A DNA stretch of 64,000 bases from Deroplatys truncata (taxonomy: Eukaryota > Arthropoda > Insecta > Mantodea > Mantidae). The notes below the pieces were generated by a model, which did not search any database, was not told the DNA's origin, and saw only the letters and a program-made list of their open reading frames with translations. This document shows, in pieces, positions 55,420 to 64,000 of the stretch. A program made the translations under genes and the position numbers. Within the stretch, counting starts at the first letter, position 1. Each line of letters starts with the position of its first letter. Where the stretch lies: positions 668,080,118 through 668,144,117 of the forward strand of contig CM060990.1 in assembly GCA_030765065.1 (NCBI GenBank). The letters run 5' to 3'.

Positions 55420-56268
55420 CCACATAAAGCACTTCAACAAACTCTTTCTTAGTTAAAATTCCGTGGATCCCCATTATATGCTTCTCCTGTTGTTAAAACC
55501 TTCTTTTTCCATTATGTAGCGTTTTGCCTGCTACTTCGTTGTTGTTGTCTTACCTGCGTCGTTGTGTGTATACTCTTCAGGACACCTGAAATCGCCGATG
55601 TCAGTCAGGAAGCCCATATCGTCGTCGCATCTCAGGGTTAACTGTCAGCGAATCGGCCTGAAATTCCCTACTGTTATTGTCAGGGTATGATTGCGGGAGT
55701 GGTGACACCAGGATATTATTCTCGCTCTTTATGCTAGAAATCCTGCAAGATTCATTGGAATTCCCTAACACGTGCGATTCTTTTTAGCACTTTCTTTCCA
55801 CTCTTGTCTCTTGCAACACTAAAGTTTGCTCCGGCTAGTTATTTAATATCTCGGTGCTCTATCACCGTTCTTTAGATTTGCACGAACTTGAAGTAGTCAC
55901 TTGACTAACATTAACCCGTTTATGAACTTGGATATAATTGGCACATTATATAAATATTTCATCTACATCACTTTATAATTGTATAATTGCGCGGTACTTA
56001 GCAAATTTCGGAACTTAGGGTCCTTATCTGACCCGGAGCACTATTTGTTACCTTAACGAAGAATCATGACAAACTGTCCCAAATCCATGCTCGCGTTCAC
56101 ATATATCACTCACTGCTCGCCTCCAGATTTTGTACATGTCACTGCGTCTTCCACCTTTCCATTGGTTCTCACACTTATTCTCTACGTTTATTGGTTCCCT
56201 GGTTGAATATTCAAAGCCTAACTGTAAGAAAAACCCGTTGCCTCATAGTGTCTGTTTACTCTTAAAAC
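55420..56268. other. spacer
   Basis: No feature recognised; 56130-56268 may already belong to the LINE remnant that follows. Confidence 0.4.
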
Positions 56269-56541
56269 TTGCCTCACCCCCACGAAGTACAAAAGAAGCT
56301 TTCGAATTTTATGGCCCCACGTTCGGAAAATATAATGGACCGTCTGAAACGAAGCTATTCTCAGAAAATGACTGGCGATTCTGGCAGGAGAATCTGCCCA
56401 TTCTGTGATTTGGATGAGGACTGGGTACATATTTTATCGGAATGTGCACAGTGGGAGAACCAGCGAACGATTAAACTGAAAGAAAAATTCTTAAGTCCCT
56501 CAAGAAAGATATTGGCATGTTGGGATCTACTGGCTGGCTAG
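56269..56541 (+). pseudogene. LINE C-terminal remnant with CCHC motif
   Basis: Open frame of 90 codons containing LKRSYSQKMTGDSGRRICPF and then CPFCDLDEDWVHILSECAQW. The C-x2-C-x7-H-x4-C spacing and the following 'W..qR' are the zinc-binding region found after the reverse transcriptase in many LINE proteins. RT itself is absent upstream. After the stop, an AT-rich 3' UTR with 'accaataaagataccttatc' (AATAAA near 56769) suggests the element's 3' end is about 56790. Confidence 0.65.
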
Positions 56542-57184
56542 AGGAACTGCCAAAACATGGGCAATTTTTTGGCTAAAGTGCGCGAAGCTAGGTCAAATTT
56601 GTTCAGTTAGACAAAGGTAATTTATCTCTATTTCCCTTTTTCTTGTTCCTTTTGTTGTGTTTTCTTTCTCTGTTGTTTATTTTGTCACCCTATTGTATCC
56701 TAAATATGCATGTATGGTCAATGACCCATGCACAAAATACTTGTGAAATAACTTCAATAATTTGAAACCAATAAAGATACCTTATCTATCATTTTGCCTA
56801 AATCTTGCAGTTTTTCTTAGGTAATTGCTTCTTTATTTAATTCATAACAGTATTGAAACTTAAAACATATTTACAGCTGCAGAAGGGCTTTCGATTGATG
56901 CCAATTTGAATCAGATTGCTTTAAAATTATAGGAAATTATCAAATTGCATATTAATTATCAATAATTTCTAAATTATAATTATTACAGATTTCCTTTTTG
57001 TGTATGTGTAATCAGGCGGAAATATTGCTACAATTATCACCCTTTGTATGACTTTTTGACATATGGCTTACGAACGCAGTAGAATTCTTTAATTTTTAAG
57101 TAGTGTTTAACGCGCGTTCTTTCTGCATACGGCACTATTGATACATGAAGTGAAATGATTTGGAAAAATAAATTTGGGAAAGAA
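56542..57184. other. LINE 3' UTR then AT-rich spacer
   Basis: 56542-56790 is the probable 3' UTR of the preceding LINE remnant. 56791-57184 holds nothing recognisable. Confidence 0.4.
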
Positions 57185-57375
57185 ACGTCCCAGGCTTAAC
57201 ATTAGTATACCTCCCCGGCATTTGCCAGTTATGAGGATTGAGTAAAACCTGAAGAAAACCTCAGTCAGGTAGAACGCTCCTGGCTGGAATCGAACCTCAG
57301 GTATCTCGTTTATGAGCCCGTGCCTCGACGACCTCGGCTACCTGTGTCGGTATTTCCGCACTGTACCCAGAATAG
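57185..57375 (-). mobile_element. SINE S6-like copy
   Basis: Minus strand 'gtagccgaggtcgtcgaggc' and B-box-like 'aggttcgattccag', followed by 'tacctgactgaggttttctt'. Resembles 15405-15565. Confidence 0.55.
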
Positions 57376-57399
57376 ATCTACATTGCTTACTAAGCCTCC

Positions 57400-57822
57400 G
57401 ACAGATGGGGTTAAGGCGAGTGAGTATGAAGAGCTTCCGGATCTGACGGCGGCAGGCGTAGCGCAGCGGGGTCCCTAAAGCTTCCAGATTGTAAATTCTA
57501 CTTACATGCCCCGCTTCGTGCCTCCTCCATCCTCATGGATAGTTTCGGGCAGAAGATTCCATGCCAAGGGAAAAACAACTCCCTCCTTAGAGCACATCTA
57601 CTGCATGTGCCCTGCACCAATCCTCAACAACGCCGGCCCTGCAGTCCTCAAGGTTGAAAGGAAATGAAATGACAGAAAATTCGTGTTAGGATATAATCTA
57701 CCCCGAAATTCGCCTGCCAACTGGGAAAACCATGAAAGGATCAATGTTAGGGTGATCGTTCCAAAGGGAATCGAACGGAGCCGCCTGGGACAATCCTCTC
57801 GGTAACACCTTATGCGCTACTT
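57400..57822 (-). mobile_element. family R retroposon copy
   Basis: Minus-strand head near 57770-57820 ('ggctccgttcgattcccttt'), post-head 'cctttcatggttttcccagt', then 'atttcatttcctttcaacc' and a GC-rich body. Confidence 0.65.
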
Positions 57823-58598
57823 ATATTGTGTGTCAAATATATAATCATTTTCTCCGCTACAAGATCTCAATTTCACAAGCTTATCTCCTTTGTTCTTTTT
57901 AAATGGTCATTGCCTTTATCCTTTTGCATATATCATCAACTCGTACCACTTAGCATCATCATTAATATCTCCATAAGCATGTTTCTGATCATCATGTTCT
58001 TCTCTGTTGTCAGTATCGTCATCAGAATTCCATGTGTAAGACAAAAATGGATGTTTTAAATGACTTATCGCAGCATTAACATCTTCCCACACTATCAATA
58101 ATGCATTTATATTTCACATTTAATAATTGAAAACAGTATCTATTCTCTAAGTTTATTACACTGTTTCACTAAAATGTAATAATACTAAAGTTGTAGAAAT
58201 GCTCAAACCTTTGTTTGTGAGATGTAGTATGTAAATTTGTGCCTTCATTTAGTTTTTCTCCGAACTAGTGACAGACCGGCAGTGGGAAACACATAGCGCA
58301 GTTGCCCACATGCATTCTGCTGCGTGACCGGAAGAATTTTTAAAATGTATACTGCATGCATGAAATGTGGCCCATAATGGAACGGAGCTGAGGCAGAGTC
58401 CTTTACCTCCCCCAAAGTATGGCTCAACTACAGAAGGGTAACATTACAACATAAATCTTATATATTGTCATGCTACACTGCCGTTTTCTTAATGCCAGTG
58501 TTCTTATAGCCGTTTAGTAGCGGCAACAACTTTAGCCTTCGTCTCCATGTCGCTCATGAAAGCGCTTATATATGTAAATGTCTTAGCTGTATTTCAGT
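57823..58598. other. AT-rich spacer
   Basis: Short frames without motif. Nothing recognised. Confidence 0.4.
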
Positions 58599-58602
58599 TT
58601 AA

Positions 58603-59328
58603 GGGGACTCGTCAAGCCCTATCTCACATGTTAAATTAGCTATGTTAATGACTTTTCAATAAAATTTCGGACATTTTATTATTTTAAAAACAAACTATTT
58701 GAGGAACTTCAACTAAAGCAATTTCACATGCTGAAGGGATTGTTTGTAGTATGTGGTAAAATTTTTATGTAGATGCAGCTTGTAGTTTCAGAGAAAGCGG
58801 GTCATTTATGTAGAAAAATGTGTTTTTTCTTCTTTGTTTTTTGTATTTATGGACGCTGTTTAACTGCTATGGTCCTTAGCTTCCCACACTATATTGGGCG
58901 TGAAAGTCCGATAATTTCGCTCAGAAGTCTCTTTATCAGGCTTGAGGTTCTTTTACATGCCGCGAATCTACGACACGGAACCACCGGCTTCACTTCCCTT
59001 CCGAGGGAAGCCATGCTAAGAACTTTTTACGCCCGAAAAAAATCCATTGCCCTCCGCCGGGTTTAAACCCGCAACCTCGAGAACTAGAGGCTAGCATGGT
59101 AACCCCTACACCACGGAGGACATAAAACATTGTTTTGAGTAATTTCATATTTAAAGTAAAAATGGCTATAAAACTCTGTTAATCGTAATGTTTTTAAAAA
59201 TTAATTTATAATAGTAAGTATTTGATTTTTTAATTAACCAAACACTAAATTAAGCAGAATTAACCATACTTTTATAAAATGCAAAAAAAAAAAATATATA
59301 TTTTTCACTTTTGGCTTCACGACTCCCC
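58603..59328. mobile_element. TIR element G, TTAA target duplication, carrying SINE S1
   Basis: Ends 'ggggactcgtcaagcc' and, on the minus strand, 'ggggagtcgtgaagcc' match at 14 of 16 positions. TTAA is duplicated at 58599-58602 and 59329-59332, as for piggyBac-type insertion. No transposase. About 450 bp without the SINE. Terminus GGGGA is shared with element F. Confidence 0.85.
58848..59121 (-). mobile_element. SINE S1 inserted in element G
   Basis: Minus-strand S1 with head at 59045-59121 ('gtcctccgtggtgtaggggt', 'gcgggtttaaacccggc') and body to 'cataaatac' near 58848. The B box carries a C-to-T change. Target duplication not clear. Confidence 0.9.
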
Positions 59329-59332
59329 TTAA

Positions 59333-59525
59333 CCACACATGCAAATAATTCTTCACTTCTTCCTCTAGCCGGATTATATTGTAATTGATTTAGCCTCTCC
59401 GTGTGTACTATAGCGAAACGCTTTCACAGAGGTGGTAATCGAACCACCCCTTCATTTCACATAGATTATAAGCATCGTTCAATGGTTAGTTTGATTATTC
59501 ACTGTGTTGTTTTTCAGGCCAGTTG
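59333..59525. other. spacer
   Basis: Nothing recognised. Confidence 0.3.
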
Positions 59526-60750
59526 CACTACGTGATCAAAAGTATCCGGACACCTGGCTGAAAATGACGTACAAGTTCGTGGTGCACTCCATCGGTAATG
59601 CTGGAAGTCAATATGGTATTGGCCCACACTTAGTCTTGATAACAGCGTTCACTCTCGCAGGCATACTTTCAATCAGGTGCTGGAAGGTTTGCTGGGGAAT
59701 GGCAGCCCATTCTTCACGGAGTGCGGAACTGAGGAGAGGTATCGATGTAGGTCGGTGAGGCCTGGCACGAAGTCGGCGTTCCAAAACATCCCAAAGGTGT
59801 TCTATAGGATTCAAGTCAGGACTCTGTGCAGGCCAGTCCATTACAGGGATGTTATTGTCGTGTAACCACTCCGCCACAGCCCATGCAGTATGAACAGGTG
59901 CTCGATCGTGTTGAAAGATGCAATCGCCATCCCCGGATTGCTCTTCAACAGTGGGAAGCAAGAGGGTGCTTAAAATATCAATTTGGGTCTGCGCTGTGAT
60001 CGTGCCACGCAAAACAACAAGGGGTGCAAGCCCCCTGGGAAAAACACGACCACACCATAACACCACCACCTCCGAATTTCATTGTTGGCACTATACACGC
60101 TGGCAGATGACGTTCACCGGGCATTCGCCAAACCCACACACTGCCATCGGATCGCCACATAGTGTACTGTGATTCGTCACTCCACACAACGTTTTTCCAC
60201 TGTTCAATCGTGTAATTTTGACTCTCCTTACAACAAGCGAGGTGTCGTTTGGCATTTTCCTGATGTGTGGCTTATGAGCAGCCGCTCGACCATGGAATCC
60301 AAGGTTTCCCACCTCACTGGCATAGTACTTGGAGTGGATCCTGATGCAGTTTGGAATTCCTGTGTGATGGTCTGGATAGATGTGTGCCTATTACTCTTTA
60401 CGAACCTCTTCAAATGTCGGCGGTCTCTGGCAGTCAACAGACGAGGTCGGCCTGTACGCTTTTGTGCTGTACATGTCCCTTCACGTTTCCACTTCACTGT
60501 CACATCAGAAACAGTGGACCTAGGGATGTTTAGGAGTGTGGAAATCTCGCGTACAGACTTCTGACACAAATCACCTGACCACGTTCGAAGTCCGTAAGTT
60601 CCACGGAGCGTACCATTCTGCTGTTTCACGAGGTCTAATGACTATTGAGGTGGCGGATAATGAGTACCAGGCAGTAGATGACAGCACAATGCACCTAAGA
60701 TGAAAAACGTATGTTTGTGGGGGTGTCCGGATACTTTTGATCACATAGTG
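59526..60750 (-). mobile_element. Tc1-like transposon, full length but mutated
   Basis: TIRs 'cactacgtgatcaaaagtat' (59526) and, on the minus strand from 60750, 'cactatgtgatcaaaagtat', both followed by ccggacacc. The right end is followed by TA; the left is preceded by TG, a mutated TA. Length 1,225 bp, close to typical Tc1 elements (about 1.2-1.6 kb). It encloses one transposase gene on the minus strand that covers almost the whole protein. Confidence 0.93.
59608..60629 (-). pseudogene. Tc1-type DD34E transposase with three frameshifts
   Basis: Read leftwards on the minus strand. The first frame (60629-60305) starts MKQQNGTLRGTYGLRTWSGD and has the paired helix-turn-helix with VREISTLLNIPRSTVSDVTV and the GRPRLL motif. 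After a shift near 60305 comes GFHGRAAAHKPHI; after one near 60187 comes VWSDESQYTMW (first catalytic Asp) and GGGGVMVWSCFSQG; after one near 60045 come FQHDRAPVHTA (second Asp) and SPDLNPIEHLWD (Glu). Exactly 34 residues lie between the second Asp and the Glu, so it is DD34E. All catalytic residues are present but the frameshifts prevent a functional product. Confidence 0.93.
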
Positions 60751-60980
60751 TATATAAAGAACTGATACCTGCTGAATGGAGTTAAAAGTTGGTTACTGGA
60801 AGTTGGAAAATTTACGGAGGGAAAAACACTATGTCTGTCTAGAGGAATGGGTCACTTTTTATACACGACAGTGTACATACCTTTCTATTCCTAAGAAGGT
60901 CAAGTTTAAGTAAATATATTACGGAATGTGTAGATGATACCCAGTTGCTAACTTTGCAAGATTTTTTCTTGGCGCCTTTT
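60751..60980. other. spacer
   Basis: Nothing recognised. Confidence 0.3.
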
Positions 60981-61894
60981 TGAGGCAGTATTATAATAAT
61001 TAAATGATTTCAATCAAATTATATAATATGCAAATTCAATAACAGCCCACCTTGAAGCAATATGTGTATGTAATAATTTGTAAAATGTATGTAACAGTCA
61101 TTGCATATGCTTATATTATTGTAAACATGTTCAATAATGTTATAAGAATGCATTACGTAATTTAATAATGTAGAAGCTGTGAGAAATAGGTAAAAAGTTG
61201 CTAACAAAGAGGTAACAATAAGGTAACCTTGAGTCAATAATGAGTAAGAAAGTTTAACAGGAATTTTAGTGACAGTTTAAAAATAGCCAATCAACAACCA
61301 GAAAAAGCTTTAGTTAAATGAAGGTATTATATTGGAGTAGGAGTAGCCAATTACAGACTTGAAATACAGAAATTTACAAGTTTAGACGGTTGAACTATAT
61401 TCTGTTACCTCCAAACAGTGCTCAGAACCAGACGTGTTGCTTCTAGACAGTGCTCATAACCAGACGCGAGATGTGTCCTCGAGAAATTAATTACGTATTC
61501 GTGTGAGGCGAAAATAGTATACGTGTTAAAAAGTGCAAGTATTAAATAAAAGAATCTCACAGCTCTCTATATCAGTGAAGTGCTATTTAATTTGTGTCAA
61601 GAATTAATAAAAAGGAGCCTACATTCTTAGTCGTACCAAAACCCTGCCAAGATATCCATGTCTCTAAAATAATACTGACGCAGCCGAGGTAAACATAAAT
61701 ATTAAATATTTAAAGAAACAGTTTAATTACAAAGTTAATATTTTTTTAAACTTGGGGCAAAAGGCCACCTGAAAATACATTTGGGGCGAAGGCTACCGAA
61801 AACTGTTTACTATACGTGCGGTTGCAACTACTTCAAGTTCGGCTCCCCAATAGTAGAAATACGATACAACTCCTTCTGAAACTAACTTTTCTCA
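60981..61894 (+). mobile_element. LTR, 5' copy with adjacent primer-binding site
   Basis: TGAGGCAG start, CA end at 61894, about 914 bp. Landmarks as in 14296, including 'gtattaaataaaagaatctc' (AATAAA). An unusual doublet 'gtgctcataaccagacg' / 'gtgctcagaaccagacg' sits at 61425-61463. The primer-binding site follows after two bases, so this is the 5' LTR of an element whose interior is lost. Confidence 0.87.
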
Positions 61895-61896
61895 AA

Positions 61897-61915
61897 TTTG
61901 CGCCCAACGTGGGGC
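61897..61915 (+). other. primer-binding site complementary to tRNA-Lys
   Basis: TTTGCGCCCAACGTGGGGC differs by little from TGGCGCCCAACGTGGGGC, the complement of the 3' end of tRNA-Lys used by many LTR retroelements. It sits two bases after the LTR end, the expected place for minus-strand DNA priming. Confidence 0.8.
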
Positions 61916-62594
61916 AAATAACGTAAAGATAATACATCATCTTCAAACTGACTGTCCATACGTAGCAGCAACAAACCTACTTCATTTTCTAATTAAACAA
62001 CGAAAATGTTTTGTTATGGACACGAGGAATTCATTAAAACACCCTATAACTCTGACAGTTTGAAATTATATATGTGTGATAAATTACAATTACTCGTATT
62101 AAGCACTGTAATTGTGTTAAGAATTTTAACTGTGATAAATAAATGGTGGCGAGTTCCTTGGATCTCAGTTATGTAACATGGTTGCGTCGTTTCGTTATCA
62201 CTCTGCCACATACTTGAGAAATTATCTAGATACAACTCCCCTCTGTGGATTGCCGGTGCATCACAGAGTTAATTCTGACATGTTTATCTCTTCCACCTCC
62301 CCTCTTGGCTCTGCCTACCATGTCCCAACCACAGACTGTCTTTAAGCGCTTCTCGGTGATACCTTCGGCATTGCTTAGCAGCGAGGAAAGGATATTTTCA
62401 AAGGTCGGCTGCTAAAATTAAACTTCTGGTTGTGGAGGTATTCTTCAATGGATTAACAAGGCGTAAAATGTTCTCATTATTCAATGCTGTTAATATGTAT
62501 AATTAAAAAAAATGAAGTGAGAAGGAAGGGGTGGAAGAGGGCGAAATTATCGATTCTTCTTCCACAACCGAAGACAAAGAGACTATTACGGAGT
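61916..62594. other. short leader remnant then spacer
   Basis: 'cttcaaactgactgtccata' at about 61947 resembles the PBS-like unit openings in the 25221 element. No gag or pol frame follows. The rest, to 62594, holds nothing recognised. Confidence 0.45.
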
Positions 62595-62945
62595 ACGGAG
62601 ATCCATCGCGGCTACCACCCTCCAGGAGAAAGGGATGACGTGAAGGAACAACAGGAGGCTACAGGTGGCAAGCAAACAGGCCACAGGTACGCGCGGGAGT
62701 GCCTAACATTTCCTGGTTGGAGCACCTATCCCACTACTGGAGCCAGCCCGAGAGGGTGATGAACGTCTCGTCAACTAAGCAATCCCTTCACGGGGATTAC
62801 ACTTTCAGTTGAGCAAGCATCCGTGCATTCGCCTACCGACCAGTGAAAACCGCGGAAAACCCAAGTTCGTAGTGGGCGGTCGACGGGAATCGAATCCGTG
62901 TCCCCTCGAATGCGAAATTCTCACGTTACCGCGGAGACATCTAGC
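62595..62945 (-). mobile_element. family R retroposon copy with an uninterrupted SINE target site
   Basis: Minus-strand head 62880-62940 ('cacggattcgattcccgt'), 'gggttttccgcggttttcac', and a body to 'ctggagggtggtag' at 62610. At 62622-62650 'gagaaagggatga' runs directly into 'cgtgaaggaacaacaggagg', i.e. the site filled by S1 in the 12245 copy is empty here. Confidence 0.8.
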
Positions 62946-63200
62946 AAGTAGAAAATTACACACACAATTCCACTGATATTTGGAATGCAGATGGATGATG
63001 TTAAGTATCTTCTAACGTAGTGCCTAATTTTCTCCCAATTCTGTATACATGATTTAGAAAAATTATGAATTTTTAATCACTACCAATTAAAGATTGCATA
63101 TTTCTCTTCTATGGTAGTGACAACTAAAATCTATAAAAATGGGAATAAAACACGTTTTATTAACGAAGGTGACTAAAAATGACTAAGATACATCGAAGTA
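62946..63200. other. spacer
   Basis: Nothing recognised. Confidence 0.3.
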
Positions 63201-63218
63201 TGCAACAAAGAGGCCAGA

Positions 63219-63506
63219 ATGGGGTATGCATGGGCGAGGACAGGTGTAATGAGTTTAAGTGAGTTAACAGGGAGAAGAAGGGGGGAGAGATGTACTAAAT
63301 ATAATGGATTAGATGACAATTGGCATTATATTCTGGAATGCAATGATAGGGATATAGAAAGACAGAATTTAATAGTAGAGAAATTGAAAAATTTACCAAT
63401 AGAGCTAAACCTAAGGAAGATTTTTAATACAAGATCAAATGAATATATGGAGAAAGCAGGAAAATATTTAGGAAAATTAAGGTTAAAATGGTTAAAACAA
63501 ATGTGA
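63219..63506 (+). pseudogene. second LINE C-terminal remnant, CCHC damaged
   Basis: Frame contains SLSELTGRRRGERCTKYNGL then DNWHYILECNDRDIERQN and a basic tail ending LRLKWLKQM. The H-x4-C half of the zinc motif is intact (HYILEC region), but the second Cys of C-x2-C is Tyr. Similar in layout to 56269-56541 but clearly another copy or family. Confidence 0.55.
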
Positions 63507-63587
63507 AGCAAATTGGAGAAAATAGAGAAAAGGAGTAACAAGGCAAAAAATTAAATAGTGGATACTTTATACTTCCCCATTATATAA

Positions 63588-64000
63588 AAGATGGACCATT
63601 TAAGTTGAGACTAAAAATTGAGTTTTATTTATGTACGCTCTTTAACTGCTGTGGTCATTAGCGTCCCATTCTATGTTGGGCGTGAAAAACCGGTAAATTT
63701 GCTCAGAGGCCTCTTTATCGAGTTTTAGGTTCTTTAAGGTGCCGTAAATCTACAACACGAGGCCGCCGGCTTTACTTCCCTTCCGAAGGAAGAAATGCTA
63801 AGGATTTTTACGCCCCAAAAAAAATCCATCGCCCTCCGCCGGGTTTGAACCCGCGACCTCGGGATCTAGAGGCTAGCATGGTAATCACTACATCACGGAG
63901 TGGTGACCCTAATTGTAGTTTCCTATTTTAAAAAAAATTAAATTGACCCTAAAATCACCATCATAACATCCTCCAAACAAAACACGACTAATGGCATTTA
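63588..64000. mobile_element. fold-back element C, split by SINE S1 and cut by the window end
   Basis: Left terminus 'gatggaccatttaagttgag' at 63588-63612. After the SINE, 'accctaaaatcaccatcata', 'catcctccaaacaaaacacg' and 'actaatggcattta' continue the right arm to the last base. Only about 25 bp of the left arm is present, so the copy is also internally deleted. Confidence 0.75.
63613..63903 (-). mobile_element. SINE S1 inserted in fold-back element C
   Basis: Minus-strand S1: head 63835-63903 ('ctccgtgatgtagtgattac', 'gcgggttcaaacccggc'), body to 'aaataaaactcaatttt' at 63613. No clear target duplication. Confidence 0.9.

Noticed and set aside
59918-60564. Plus-strand ORFs of 84 and 131 codons
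   Set aside because: Antisense shadows of the Tc1 transposase gene.
61897-61915. Evidence for an endogenous retrovirus
   Set aside because: A tRNA-Lys primer-binding site is shared by many ordinary LTR retrotransposons; no gag, pol or env frame is present.

Overview
The window is eukaryotic nuclear DNA, very probably from an arthropod and most likely an insect with a large, repeat-rich genome. It is AT-rich, with no operons and no long uninterrupted host gene. Most of what can be recognised is transposable elements of arthropod type: Tc1/mariner, PIF/Harbinger, non-LTR retrotransposons, an LTR family primed by tRNA-Lys, TTAA-flanked TIR elements, and several tRNA-derived SINEs. The species is not identifiable from what I can see. 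The only plausible piece of a host gene is one candidate internal exon at 2509-2628.

Layout. 1-5 kb: an unexplained ORF-bearing block, a SINE, a fold-back mariner derivative, the candidate exon, two SINE types and an old copy of the abundant 'family A'. 5-16.4 kb: GC-rich tRNA-headed retroposons ('family R'), a 5'-truncated LINE with an intact 586-residue reverse transcriptase ORF (minus strand, 7.4-9.7 kb), an LTR copy, and two SINE-S1 insertions into family R. 16.4-21.7 kb: one young SINE S2 and a second old family A copy in otherwise featureless AT-rich DNA. 21.8-23.4 kb: a TIR element holding a ~550-bp tandem duplication. 23.9-28.1 kb: a four-element nest. 28-47 kb: SINEs, family A copies, two further LTR copies/LINE tails, a fold-back element (37.0-37.6 kb) and a TTAA-type element (45.8-46.7 kb) with an inverted half copy 2 kb away. 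47-54 kb: four family A copies, one of them inside the loop of a long inverted repeat. 54-64 kb: SINEs, LINE C-terminal remnants, a TTAA element carrying a SINE, a nearly complete but frameshifted Tc1 element, an LTR copy with its primer-binding site, and a fold-back copy split by a SINE.

The most informative locus is 23888-28065. A Tc1/mariner-like element, already reduced to the two ends of its transposase, received a PIF/Harbinger element (TAA target duplication). The Harbinger transposase gene was in turn split by an LTR-type element (ATAT duplication), and the Tc1/mariner-like gene was separately hit by a 720-bp mariner exactly in its stop codon (TA duplication). Removing each insert in thought restores the reading frame or stop codon of the layer below, so the order can be read from the sequence.

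Other points: family A (ten copies) has features reminiscent of Helentron-associated non-autonomous elements; the LTR family carries a degenerate tandem series of primer-binding-site-like motifs near its 3' end; and several SINE insertions have 10-15 bp target duplications, one with paralogous empty sites inside the same window.
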